Source: VAXT01 sp963827725
GTDB taxonomy: Bacteria; Actinomycetota; Thermoleophilia; Gaiellales; Gaiellaceae
Direction of reading: 5' to 3'
Assembly (NCBI GenBank): GCA_963827725.1
Contig: CAWHBM010000001.1
Coordinates: 124,001 to 188,000 of the forward strand
Length of the DNA: 64,000 bases
Below, one piece after another: positions 52,254-60,869 of this stretch. Position numbers and translations under genes: made by a program. Every line of letters begins with the position of its first letter. Position 1 is the stretch's first letter. The notes below the pieces were generated by a model. The model saw nothing but the letters and a program-made list of their open reading frames with translations, did not search any database and was not told where the DNA came from.

Positions 52254-52736
52254 TCAGATCTCCTTGCTTCGTCGTTCGAGGACGACGACGTCGCGCCAGA
52301 CGCCGTCGAGCTGTCCGAGCCGCTCCTGCGTCCCGACCACGCGGAACCCGCACTTCACGTGCAGCGCGAGGCTCGCTTCGTTCTCCGGAAAGATCCCCGT
52401 CTGAATCGTCCAGATCCCGGCCTGCTCCGTGTCCGCGATCAGCCGCTCGAGCAGGGCCCGCCCGATGCCCTTTCCCTGCGCGTCGTCGGCGACGTACACG
52501 CTGTGCTCGACGACGCCGGCGTAGCAGGGTCGCGGCGACACGGGATGCACGACGACCCAGCCGACCACCCGCCCGTCCTCGACGGCCACCAGGCGATGGC
52601 CGTCGAGTTGCGAGCGATTCCACGTCTCCCAGTCGGGAGCCTCGGTCTCGAAGGTCGCGTTCCGGCCGGCGATGCCCTGCTCGTAGATGGCGCGCACCGC
52701 CGGCCAGTCCTCCTGCCTGAGCTCCCTGATCTCCAA
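52254..52736 (-). CDS. GNAT N-acetyltransferase, phosphinothricin/methionine-sulfoximine acetyltransferase-like
   Basis: 160 residues from a TTG start 6 nt after glnA. 'IRELRQEDWPAVRAIYEQGI' opens the fold. 'VYVADDAQGKGIGRALLERL' is the acetyl-CoA loop, and 'NEASLALHVKCGFRVVGTQE' with 'GVWRDVVVLERR' are hallmarks of Pat/Bar/MddA-type enzymes that acetylate glutamine-synthetase inhibitors. Its place between glnA and PII fits protection of glutamine synthetase from methionine sulfoximine-like compounds, though the substrate is not proven. Confidence 0.88.
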   Translation of the reverse strand: MEIRELRQEDWPAVRAIYEQGIAGRNATFETEAPDWETWNRSQLDGHRLVAVEDGRVVGWVVVHPVSPRPCYAGVVEHSVYVADDAQGKGIGRALLERLIADTEQAGIWTIQTGIFPENEASLALHVKCGFRVVGTQERLGQLDGVWRDVVVLERRSKEI

Positions 52737-52742
52737 CTGTCT

Positions 52743-54192
52743 CTACGCGTCGAAGTAGAGGGCGAACTCGGCCGGGTGGGGCCGTAGCGCCACCAGGTCG
52801 ACCTCGTTCTCCCGCTTCCAGTCGATCCAGGTCCGGATCAGCTCCTCGGAGAAGACGCCGCCGCGAGTCAGGAACTCGTGGTCGGCCTCGAGCGCGTCGA
52901 GCGCCTCCGCGAGCGAGCCCGGCACCTGCGCGATCGGGCCTCTCTCCTCTTCGAAGAGGTCGTAGTCGGCAGGCTCGCCCGGCTCCAGGCCCGCGCTGCA
53001 CGCCGTCGATTCCCGCCATCAGCATCGCCGCGAAGGCGAGGTAGGGGTTCGCCGCCGCATCCGGGCAGCGGAACTCGATCCGCTTCGCCTTCGGCGAGTC
53101 GGAGTACATCGGGATCCGGATGCACGCCGAGCGGTTGCGCTGCGAGTAGACGAGGTTGACCGGCGCCTCGTAGCCCGGCACGAGCCGGCGGTACGAGTTG
53201 GTCGTCGGAGCGCAGAACGCGAGCAGCGCGGGTGCGTGCTCGAGCAGGCCGGCGAGATAGGAGCGGGCGAGCTGCGAGAGCCCCGCGTAGCCCGACTTGT
53301 CGGCCATGAGCGGCGTGTCTTCCTTCCAGAGGGACTGATGCGTGTGCATCCCCGAGCCGTTGTCGCCGAAGAGCGGCTTCGGCATGAAGGTGACGACCTT
53401 GCCGGCCGCGCGGGCGACGTTCTTGACCACGTACTTGTAGGTCATGACCTGGTCGGCCATCCGCGTCAGCGGCTGGTAGCGCAGGTCGATCTCGCACTGG
53501 CCGCCGGATGCGACCTCGTGGTGGTGGAACTCGCACGGGATGCCGAGCTTCTCGAGCATCAGCACCATCTGCGAGCGAAGGTCGTGCAGCGTGTCGTGCG
53601 GCGCGGGCGGGAAGTAGCCCTCCTTCTCGCGGATCGTGTTCCCGAGCCCGGGCTTGCCGGAGTTCCAGTGGCCCTCGGCCGAGTCGAACGCGTAGTGGGC
53701 GTGATTCGGGCCCAGGTCGTACGAGACCTCGTCCAGGACGAAGAACTCGCACTCCGGCCCCATGTAGGCGGTGTCGGCGATGCCCGTCTCGGTCAGATAC
53801 GCCTCCGCGCGGCGGGCGACGACGCGTGGGTCGCGCGCGTAGCGCTCGCGGGTGACCGGGTCGGCGATCTCGCAGATCAGCGAGAGCGTGGGCGCCTCGG
53901 TGAACGGGTCGAGGATCGCGCTCGCCGGGTCGGGCATGAGCAGCATGTCCGACTCCGAGATGCCCTGCCAGCCTCGGATCGAGGAGCCGTCGAACCCGAG
54001 GCCCTCGTCGAAGGCCGACTCGTCGAATGCCCGCAGCGGCAGCGTCATGTGCTGCCAGCGACCGAGCAGGTCGCAGAACTTGAGGTCGACGAGCTGCGCC
54101 TGGGTCTCGCCGGCCCACTCGAGCGCCTCGCGCGCGGCGGGGGCTTCCTTGCTCCCGTTCGCGATGTAGTGCTTGGTCTCCGCTTCGCCCAT
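52743..54192 (-). CDS. glnA: Glutamine synthetase, first copy, one frameshift
   Basis: About 482 residues after removing one G near 52991. 'GFDGSSIRGWQGISESDMLL' and 'DPRVVARRAEAYL' belong to the N-terminal beta-grasp and catalytic entry. Metal and ATP motifs are 'GPECEFFVLDEV', 'HHHEVASGGQCEIDLRYQPL', 'FMPKPLFGDNGSGMHTHQSL' and 'NRSACIRIP'. After the break the C-terminus reads 'EALDALEADHEFLTRGGVFS'. It forms a type I dodecamer that makes glutamine. AAGGAGG precedes ATG 54192 by 5 nt. It heads the operon with GNAT, PII and amtB. Confidence 0.94.
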
Positions 54193-54219
54193 CCCTGCCT
54201 CCTTGGTCTTAGAAATGCG

Positions 54220-54250
54220 AAAAGCCCCGGGACAGCCGATGTCCCGAGGC
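54220..54250 (-). promoter_or_regulatory. Terminator-like leader hairpin upstream of first glnA
   Basis: On the minus strand GCCTCGGGACA and TGTCCCGGGGC form an 11-bp stem (one wobble) with loop TCGGC, followed directly by TTTTCGC, ending 28 nt before the glnA start. The position inside the leader of glnA, and the close match to the leader of the second glnA at 60817-60847, suggest transcription attenuation. A read-through terminator is the alternative. Confidence 0.6.
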
Positions 54251-54358
54251 TCCATTGCCTCAGCGCCCACCTTCTGCGGCGAGCACCTGCCACAACTCTA
54301 AAAGCTCGACCGGATGTCCTCCTTGGAGCTACGAAGCCGGAGTTGTAGTGTCGGGCGA

Positions 54359-55934
54359 ATGCAGCCCCTGCTTCGCATCGGGCCGCTGGGCGTGGCGTCT
54401 GTGCTCGCTTTGGCCGTAGCGCTGGCGGCTCTGGCAGCGCCCGGAGACCTCGATCCGACATTTGGAGTGAACGGCCGCGTCATCCTCTCGCCAGGGATCG
54501 AGTCATATGCGACTGCGGCGACGGTTCAGCCGGACGGCAAGGTGCTTCTGGCCGGCCTGGTCGACGACCAGGAGCCCCCACCGCCGCCACCGCCCGCGCC
54601 GCATCGCTTGCGCGCACCGAGCGGCGACTTCCTCGCTGTTCGATTGAACGCAGACGGCAGGCTCGACTCCTCGTTCGGGGCCGGTGGCTTCGTGCGGACT
54701 CCGATCGATCTGGGTAACAGCGGCTACGACATCGCTTGGGCGGTTGCCGCCGGCCCGGGTGGGACGGTCGTCCTGGGAGGCGATGCGATCACTCCCGCCG
54801 GGCAACGTGATTTCGCCTTCGTCCGGTACACGTCGTCGGGGGCTCTCGACTCGAGCTTCTCGGGAGACGGCATTCAGACCGTAGATGTCGGGATGTTCGA
54901 CTCGGTCTCCGGCGTGGTGGTTCAGCCCGACGGGAAGGTCGTCGCAACCGGCAGAGGCGGAACAGGCTTCACCGTCGTGCGGCTGCAGGCAGACGGGTCT
55001 CTCGATCCCACGTTCGGCTCGGGCGGAATCGTCGACACGCCCCTCGGCGAGTCCTCCCTACGCGACGAAGGCTCGGCGGTCGCCCTACTTCCGGACGGGC
55101 GGATTCTCGTGGCCGGAACGGCCGACTACGACTATCCGTTCCCGACCGACTTCGCGCTCGTCCGCTACCTCGCCAGTGGCCGGCTCGATCGGAGCTTCGG
55201 CCTCGAGGGGATTGTCGTGACACGGGAGCCGGGGGAGGAGGTCGCCCGCGCCCTTGCTCTCACCGCGAGCGGCAGGATCGTCGTTGCCGGGTACGCGGAT
55301 CGGGCGTTCAGGCTCGCGCGCTATCTGCCAGACCGGCGCCCTCGATCCGACTTTCGGCCGGGCGGGGATCGTCTCGACGCAGATCGGCACCCTGTACGCC
55401 GACGCGCACGCCGTGTGGGTTCAGGCAGACGGCAAGGTGATCGCCGGCGGGAACACTCGCGCCGAGGGGATTGGGCGCTTCGACGAGCTGGCCGTCGCGC
55501 GCTACAACCTCGACGGCTCGCTGGACCCCTCGTTCGGTAACGGAGGTACCCGAACCTTCGACCTCCTGGCCGGGCACGACTTCGGCTGGGCGCTCGCCGT
55601 TCAACCTGGTGCCGGATCCGGCCGCTCGACGGATCGGCTCGTCCAGGTCGGGCGTGGGTCCGACGGCGACGGCCAAGCGGAACACGTCTTGGCGATCGGC
55701 ATCGAGCTCGGGCCGCTTGCACCGCCGCCACCGATTCGGTGCCGGGTGCCGCGCGTCGTCCACAAACGCCTGGCGACCGCCCGGACGAGGATTCGGCGAG
55801 CGCATTGCTCGGTCGGCCGAATCCGGCGGGTTCGGGCACGGCGGTTCCAGGGCATCGTCGTCGCCCAATCGCCTCGGGCAGGCCGGGTGCTGCGCCGGGG
55901 CTCCCGTGTCAATCTCGTCGTCGGGCGAAAGTAG
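54359..55934 (+). CDS. Secreted delta-60 repeat protein with C-terminal PASTA-like domain, one frameshift
   Basis: About 525 residues. The signal peptide ('VLALAVALAALAAPG') is followed by repeating units of about 55-60 residues: 'GDLDPTFGVNGRV', 'GRLDSSFGAGGFV', 'GALDSSFSGDGIQ', 'GSLDPTFGSGGIV', 'GRLDRSFGLEGIV', each with 'QPDGKVL'-type strands. This is the delta-60 pattern. An extra A near 55332 breaks the frame; the other frame continues 'GALDPTFGRAGIV' and 'GSLDPSFGNGG'. The C-terminal 65 residues ('CRVPRVVHKRLATARTRI' ... 'VVAQSPRAGRVLRRGSRV') look like a PASTA domain, suggesting cell-wall attachment. Confidence 0.82.
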
Positions 55935-55956
55935 CCTCGACCAAGGAGCGCCGCCG

Positions 55957-56015
55957 TTGACATCCGGGGTTTAGTAGTGTATATAACCACTTAGTTAGCT
56001 AACCGAAGGGTTATA
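55957..56015 (+). promoter_or_regulatory. Sigma-70 promoter with nested operator for the arsR gene
   Basis: TTGACA at 55957-55962 and TATATA at 55980-55985 are separated by 17 bp, near consensus. The perfect palindrome GTTAGCTAAC at 55993-56002 and the outer inverted repeat TATAACC (55982-55988) / GGTTATA (56009-56015) overlap the -10 and the start region. This fits autorepression by the ArsR protein encoded immediately downstream. It is AT-rich compared with everything around it. Confidence 0.75.
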
Positions 56016-56371
56016 TGGCAACGGCAACGGATCAACTGAGCCTCACCTTCTCCGCCCTCGCCGACCCCACCCGGCGGGCGATCCTCGCCCGTCTGATCGA
56101 CGGTGAGGCAACGGTCAAGGAGCTCGCGAAGCCGTTTGCCATGACGGGGCCCGCTGTCTCTAAGCACCTTCGGGTGCTCGAGCGCGCCGGGCTCATTACG
56201 CAGGGCCGGAAGGCGCAGTGGCGTCCTTGCCGGCTGGAAGGAGCTCCCCTCAAGGAGGTCGCCGACTGGGCTGAGAACTACCGGCGCTTCTGGGACGCGA
56301 GCTACGAGCGACTGGACTCCTACCTACAAGACCTCAAAGCAAAGGAGAAGGCACATGACCACCGCAAATAG
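56015..56371 (+). CDS. ArsR-family transcriptional regulator
   Basis: 118 residues. The winged-helix core 'LADPTRRAILARLIDGEATV', 'KELAKPFAMTGPAVSKHLRV' and 'LERAGLITQGRKAQWRP' is standard. No metal-binding Cys pair is present, so it belongs to the non-metal branch that pairs with AHSA1/SRPBCC proteins. ATG 56015 falls in the outer operator repeat; GTT ATATGG leaves no clear ribosome-binding site, suggesting a near-leaderless mRNA. It overlaps the next gene by 17 bases. Confidence 0.93.
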   Translation: MATATDQLSLTFSALADPTRRAILARLIDGEATVKELAKPFAMTGPAVSKHLRVLERAGLITQGRKAQWRPCRLEGAPLKEVADWAENYRRFWDASYERLDSYLQDLKAKEKAHDHRK

Positions 56372-56843
56372 CGTCGGCGAGACCACGTTCACGACGCCCT
56401 CGGACAAGGAGATCGCGATGTCGCGCGTGTTCGACGCGCCGCGCGAGCTCGTCTTCGAGGCCTTCACGAACGCCAAGCACCTGCAGGAGTGGATGCTGGG
56501 CCCGGAAGGCTGGACGATGCCCGTCTGCGAGATCGATCTTCGCCCGGGCGGTGCTTGGCACTTCGTCTGGCACCGCGAGGAGGGCTGCGAGATGGAGATG
56601 ACAGGCGAATACAGGGAGATCACACCGCCCGAGCGCTTGGTCTCGACCGAGGCGTGGGGCGGCGACTGGCCCGAGACGATCGTCACTCTCGAGCTCACCG
56701 AGGAGGACGGCAAGACGACGATGACGCAGACGGTCCTCTACCCGTCGGAGGAAGCCCGCGACGCGGCCCTGGCGACGGGAATGAAGGACGGCGCAGCCAT
56801 CAGTTACGACCGGCTCGCCGAGTACCTCCGAACGATGGCCTAA
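56355..56843 (+). CDS. AHSA1/SRPBCC-domain protein
   Basis: 162 residues of the Aha1/START-like fold: 'SRVFDAPRELVFEAFTNAKH', 'EWMLGPEGWTMPVCEIDLRP', 'GGAWHFVWH', 'PPERLVSTEAWGGDWPETIV'. These small ligand-binding proteins are routinely found downstream of an ArsR gene, as here. The ligand is unknown. AAAGGAG lies 7-8 nt before ATG 56355 inside the end of arsR. Confidence 0.92.
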   Translation: MTTANSVGETTFTTPSDKEIAMSRVFDAPRELVFEAFTNAKHLQEWMLGPEGWTMPVCEIDLRPGGAWHFVWHREEGCEMEMTGEYREITPPERLVSTEAWGGDWPETIVTLELTEEDGKTTMTQTVLYPSEEARDAALATGMKDGAAISYDRLAEYLRTMA

Positions 56844-56856
56844 GCCGTTCGGTTCA

Positions 56857-56916
56857 ATCGCGCGCCCAGATTTGCTTGCGCCTTGTCTTCCGGGGCAGCT
56901 AGTCTGGGCGCGCGAT
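56857..56916. repeat. Perfect 14-bp inverted repeat, 32-nt spacer
   Basis: ATCGCGCGCCCAGA at 56857-56870 is exactly complementary to 56903-56916. It lies between the AHSA1 stop and the ABC ATPase start, in about 170 bp without genes. No U-run follows, so it is not a canonical terminator; it may be an mRNA processing or REP-type element. Confidence 0.75.
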
Positions 56917-57013
56917 GTTGCGCCTCGGCTGAATCCGGTTTCTGCGCGCACCACCCGACAAGCGGGGAGGTGCGCCGTTTCCGTGTCCCCTCGAGTCGAG
57001 TCTGGAGCAGCAC

Positions 57014-57824
57014 GTGCACGCAGTCGAAGTCCACAACTTGCGCAAGGAGTTCCGCCGCAGCGACGGTAAGCGCTCCGGCCTGCGCCGCCGTCGCCAGCGG
57101 GTGGATGCGCTGCGCGGCGTCAGCTTCGAGATCGCGCGTGGTGAGTGCGTCGCGATCCTCGGCCAGAACGGCTCCGGCAAGTCGACGCTCGTTCGGCTGC
57201 TCTCGACGCTGCTGCTGCACGACGGCGGCAGCGCGGCACGTCTTCGGGCACGACGTCTTCAAGGAGACGAGGGCGGTGCGGCGGCTCGTCAACCGCGTCT
57301 CGGTGGAGGCGTCCTTCTTCAAGAAGATGTCCTCGACCGAGAACCTCTCGTACGCTGCGCGCTTCTACGGGATGACCCCTGGTGAGACGCGCGACGAGAT
57401 CCCGCGGATCCTCGAGCGCGTCGGCTTCCCCGCGGCGCGTCGCAACGAGGCGATGGAAGACCTCTCCCGCGGGATGCAGCAGAAGGTCGCGCTCGCGCGT
57501 GCGCTCCTGACGCAGCCGATCCTGCTCCTGCTCGACGAGCCCACGACGGGCCTCGACCCGCGCTCGAAGCTCGAGGTCCAGGACTTCATCCGCGAGATCC
57601 GGCAGATCCACGACGCCACGATCCTGCTCTGTACGCACGATCTCGACGAGGCCGAGTCGCTCGCGGATCGGATCGGCATCCTCGACGACGGCAACCTGCT
57701 CTCGCTCGAGCCGGTCGCCGACCTGAAGCGCCGCTACGGCGCCGAGACGCTCGAGGAGGCGTTCTTCGCGGCGACCGGCAAGGCGTTCGAGGACGAGAAG
57801 CGCGAAGAGGACGAGGACGAGTAA
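57014..57824 (+). CDS. ABC transporter ATP-binding protein, one frameshift
   Basis: About 269 residues after removing one base near 57236 (gcgGcac). Walker A 'GQNGSGKSTLV' lies before the break. 'FGHDVFKETRAVRRLVNRVS', signature 'LSRGMQQKVALARALL', Walker B 'ILLLLDEPTTGLDP' and the 'THDLDEAESLADRIG' switch follow in the other frame. The C-terminus is strongly acidic. It is the motor of an ABC-2 type exporter with the permease that starts within its stop (TAATG). GTG 57014 start. Confidence 0.92.
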
Positions 57825-58657
57825 TGCCGGGCGCAGCAGCAGCCCTCCGCCACGAGCTGATCGGCCTCGCCGGCGTCTTCGAGCGGAACGTCTACCTCGT
57901 CAAGCGCTACATCTGGTGGGACGTCGCGTTCTTCCTGTGGACGGTCGCGAACACCCTGACGATCGTCTTCATCGCCGAGGGCATCGAGGCGACAGGCGGC
58001 CAGATCGACGTCGATCGCGTGACGACGACGCTGCTCGTCGGCGCCGTCGTCTGGGCGTACCTCGGGATCATCTTCGAGATCCTCACGGAGACGGTCGCCT
58101 GGGAGCGCTGGGAGGGGACGATCGAGTACACGTTCATGGCGCCGCTCTCGCGGCCCATCCACCTGTTCGGGATGGGCGCGTTCGCGATCGTCTACGGCGT
58201 CATTCGGGCGGTGCTCCTGTTCGGCGTCGTCGCACTCTTCTTCAGCCTCGACCTCGCGGGGGCCGATTTCGTCGCAGCCCTGCTCGTCCTTCTCGTCGCC
58301 TCGATCTCGTTCATCGGGATCGGGATGATGACCGCCGTCCTGCCCCTGATCTCGCCCGAAAAGGGGACGCAGCTCGGCTTCGTCGCACAGGGACTGCTGC
58401 TCGTCGTCTCCGGCGTCTACTACCCCGTCAGCGTCCTGCCCGAGTGGATGCAGTGGATCTCCGTCATCTCGCCTGCCACCTACGCGCTCGACGGCATGCG
58501 GGACGCGATCATCGACGGCGCCGGCGTGAGCGAGATGTGGCCGAACATCTGGCCGCTGATCATCATCGGGATCGTCTCGATTCCGCTCGGGCTCGAGGTC
58601 TTCCGCCGCGGCGAGCGCTACGCGAAGCAGCACGGAAAGCTGAAGCGCTCGGGCTGA
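57824..58657 (+). CDS. ABC-2 type transporter permease
   Basis: 277 residues with about six membrane helices. 'ETVAWERWEGTIEYTFMAPL' with 'SRPIHLFG' and 'SGVYYPVSVLPEWMQWISVI' with 'SPATYALDGMRDAI' are typical ABC-2 permease signatures. It partners the ATPase just upstream. The substrate is not predictable; drug or glycolipid export are common in the family. Confidence 0.92.
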   Translation: MPGAAAALRHELIGLAGVFERNVYLVKRYIWWDVAFFLWTVANTLTIVFIAEGIEATGGQIDVDRVTTTLLVGAVVWAYLGIIFEILTETVAWERWEGTIEYTFMAPLSRPIHLFGMGAFAIVYGVIRAVLLFGVVALFFSLDLAGADFVAALLVLLVASISFIGIGMMTAVLPLISPEKGTQLGFVAQGLLLVVSGVYYPVSVLPEWMQWISVISPATYALDGMRDAIIDGAGVSEMWPNIWPLIIIGIVSIPLGLEVFRRGERYAKQHGKLKRSG

Positions 58658-59545
58658 TGATCGAGGTCCGCCGAGCCGAAAGCGACGCGGACCTCGAGGG
58701 CTGGATCCGCGTCAAGCGGGCCGTGCTCCCGAACGAGTCGGCGTGGACCGTGCAGGAGTTCCGGGAGCGAGACGCGCCCGACAGGCTCGTGCTCGTCGCG
58801 GAGCTCGACGGGGAGATCGTCGGCGCCGGGCTCGCCGACCGCTCCGACGTTCAGGGTCGCGGGTTCGTCGCGCCGCGCGTGCACCCGGATGCTCGGCGCC
58901 TCGGCGTGGGGACGGCCCTGCTTCGCCGGCTGACCGAGCACGTCTCCGGCCTCGGCTTCGACAAGGCGTGGGCCTCGGTCGACGACGACGGCTCGCGCGC
59001 ATTCGCAGAGCACTTCGGCTTCGAGGAGGTCGACCGCGAGGTCGAGCAGGTAATCACGCTTCCAGCCGAGCCGACCGAGGCCCCAATGCCGGACGGCGTC
59101 GAGGTCGTCTCGATCGCCTACAGGCCGGAGCTGCTGCGAGAGGCGTACTCGCTCGCGCGGGACGAGGGCTACTCGGACCTGGCGATCGACGGTGACGTCG
59201 TTGTCGAGCTCGACGACTGGCTCCGTGACGAGGCGACGCTGCCCGGCGGCTCCTTCGTTGCCCTCGACCAGGGCAGGATCGTGGGCTTCTCCGGCCTCAT
59301 GCGACATGACAACCCGGGGATCGCCGAGGACGGCTTGACCGTGGTCGCCCGCGGCTGGCGCCGCCGCGGGCTTGCGAGCGCGTTGAAGCAGCTCGAGCTC
59401 GCGCTGGGCCGCGGAGCACGGCTTCACCAGGGTGTTCACCTGGACGCAGCGCCGCAACGAAGGAATGCGCGCGGTCAACGAGCGGCTCGGCTACGTCTAC
59501 CGGACGATCGCCTACAAGATGATGGGCGCAGTGCCGCTTTCGTGA
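58657..59545 (+). CDS. Tandem GNAT acetyltransferase, one frameshift
   Basis: About 295 residues with two GNAT domains. The first has 'VRRAESDADLEGWIRVKRAV' and the acetyl-CoA loop 'VHPDARRLGVGTALLRRL'; the second 'FVALDQGRIVGFSGLMR' and 'VVARGWRRRGLASALKQLEL'. An extra base near 59408 breaks the frame; in the other frame it ends 'NERLGYVYRTIAYKMMG' at TGA 59543-59545. This resembles mycothiol synthase-like or other two-domain GNATs, but the substrate cannot be named. ATG overlaps the permease stop. Confidence 0.82.
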
Positions 59546-60789
59546 GGCGCGCCGACGCCACCCGGCTCTACTACGTCCTTCAGGTGCTTCTCAACGTGCC
59601 GACGTGGGTCGTCATGGCGGTCTACCTCGTGCAGGAGCTGGACCTGTCCCCGCTCGAGCTCATCCTCATGGGCACGGCGATGGAGGCGGCCGTGTTCCTC
59701 TTCGAGATCCCGACCGGAGTCGTCGCCGATACCTACAGCCGACGCATGTCACTGATCATCGGCTACCTCGGGATGGGCATCGCCTGGATGGCCGTTGCAC
59801 TCGTCTCGGCCCCGGCCGCGATCATCGCGCTCTGGGCGCTCTGGGGCCTTGCGTACACCTTCACGAGCGGCGCAGAAGAGGCCTGGATCACCGACGAGGT
59901 AGGCGTCGACAAGGTGGGCCGCGTCTTCCTGAAAGGCTCTCGGATCGGGTATATCGGTGCCGTAGGCGGGCTGCTGCTACAGGTCGCGATCGGCGTCTAC
60001 TCGCTGCGGGCCGGAGTGATTGCGGGCGGAGCGGTCACTGTCCTGGCCGGGATCCTCGCCCTTCTGCTCATGCCGGAGACGGGCTTCAAGCGCCGGCCAC
60101 GTGCCGAGCGGGGCTCGGCGCTGTCCGAGCTGCGCACGACCGCCGCGAGCGGCTTCCGGTACGCGTGGGCCGCGCCGGTGATCCTGCTCCTCGTCGGCGT
60201 TTCCTTCTTCATGGGGATGTCGAGCGAGGCCTTCGACCGCCTGAAGGAGGCCCACTTCTTGCGCGACGTCGGGCTGCCGGCGATCGGGCACCTCGACCCC
60301 GTCATCTGGTTTGGAATCTTCTGGCTCGTCGGGATGGCGCTCGGGTTCGTGGCGACGGGCTGGCTGATCAAGCGTTTCGAGCGCGTTGGGCGGAAGGTCG
60401 TCACGAGCTGGCTCTTTGCTATGACGGTCATGCAGATGGCGACGATGCTCGTCTTCGCATTGACGGGGTCGACCTGGCTCGCGATCGGCGCCTTGCTCGG
60501 TGTCTTCATGGCTCGCAACCTCGCGGGGCCTCTCTACACGATCTGGCTCAACGAGCAGATCACCGATTCGAGCGTGCGCGCGACGGTCCTCTCGATCTCG
60601 GGGCAGGCGGACGCGATCGGCCAGGCCGGCGGTGGGCCGGTGCTGGGTGTGATCGGCAACGTCTGGGGCATCCGTGCCGCGCTCACCGCAGGCTCCCTCG
60701 CCATCGCGCCGGCCCTGTGGCTCTACGGCCGAGCGATCGCCCACCAGGGGCGCGAGCCCGAGCTCGAGGAGCTGGCCGAGCCCGTGTAG
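59542..60789 (+). CDS. Major facilitator superfamily transporter
   Basis: 415 residues, 12 predicted helices. 'FEIPTGVVADTYSRRMSLII' in the loop between helices 2 and 3 is the MFS motif A equivalent. 'YTFTSGAEEAWITDEVG' and the repeat-like 'GQADAIGQAGGGPVLG' late in the protein fit the drug/metabolite exporter type. The GTG start overlaps the GNAT stop by four bases, so it is coupled to that gene. It ends 28 bp before the second glnA leader hairpin. Confidence 0.92.
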   Translation: MRRADATRLYYVLQVLLNVPTWVVMAVYLVQELDLSPLELILMGTAMEAAVFLFEIPTGVVADTYSRRMSLIIGYLGMGIAWMAVALVSAPAAIIALWALWGLAYTFTSGAEEAWITDEVGVDKVGRVFLKGSRIGYIGAVGGLLLQVAIGVYSLRAGVIAGGAVTVLAGILALLLMPETGFKRRPRAERGSALSELRTTAASGFRYAWAAPVILLLVGVSFFMGMSSEAFDRLKEAHFLRDVGLPAIGHLDPVIWFGIFWLVGMALGFVATGWLIKRFERVGRKVVTSWLFAMTVMQMATMLVFALTGSTWLAIGALLGVFMARNLAGPLYTIWLNEQITDSSVRATVLSISGQADAIGQAGGGPVLGVIGNVWGIRAALTAGSLAIAPALWLYGRAIAHQGREPELEELAEPV

Positions 60790-60816
60790 ACTGTCCGGGT
60801 CGTAAGAGGCGACGAG

Positions 60817-60847
60817 GCCTCGGGCGAGAGATCGCTCGGGGCTTTTT
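60817..60847 (+). promoter_or_regulatory. Terminator-like leader hairpin upstream of second glnA
   Basis: GCCTCGGGCGA and TCGCTCGGGGC form an 11-bp stem (two G-U pairs) with a GAGA tetraloop, followed by TTTTT. It ends 22 nt before the ATG of glnA. The sequence GCCTCGGG...CGGGGCTTTTTGCG closely mirrors the leader of the first glnA. It could end the MFS transcript or attenuate glnA. Confidence 0.62.
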
Positions 60848-60869
60848 GCGTTCTGAGGAGGTTTTTTCC

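Noticed and set aside
57916..60789. A 957-residue plus-strand frame over permease, GNAT and MFS
   Set aside because: It begins as the shadow of the permease and is continuous only because of the frame break in the GNAT gene.
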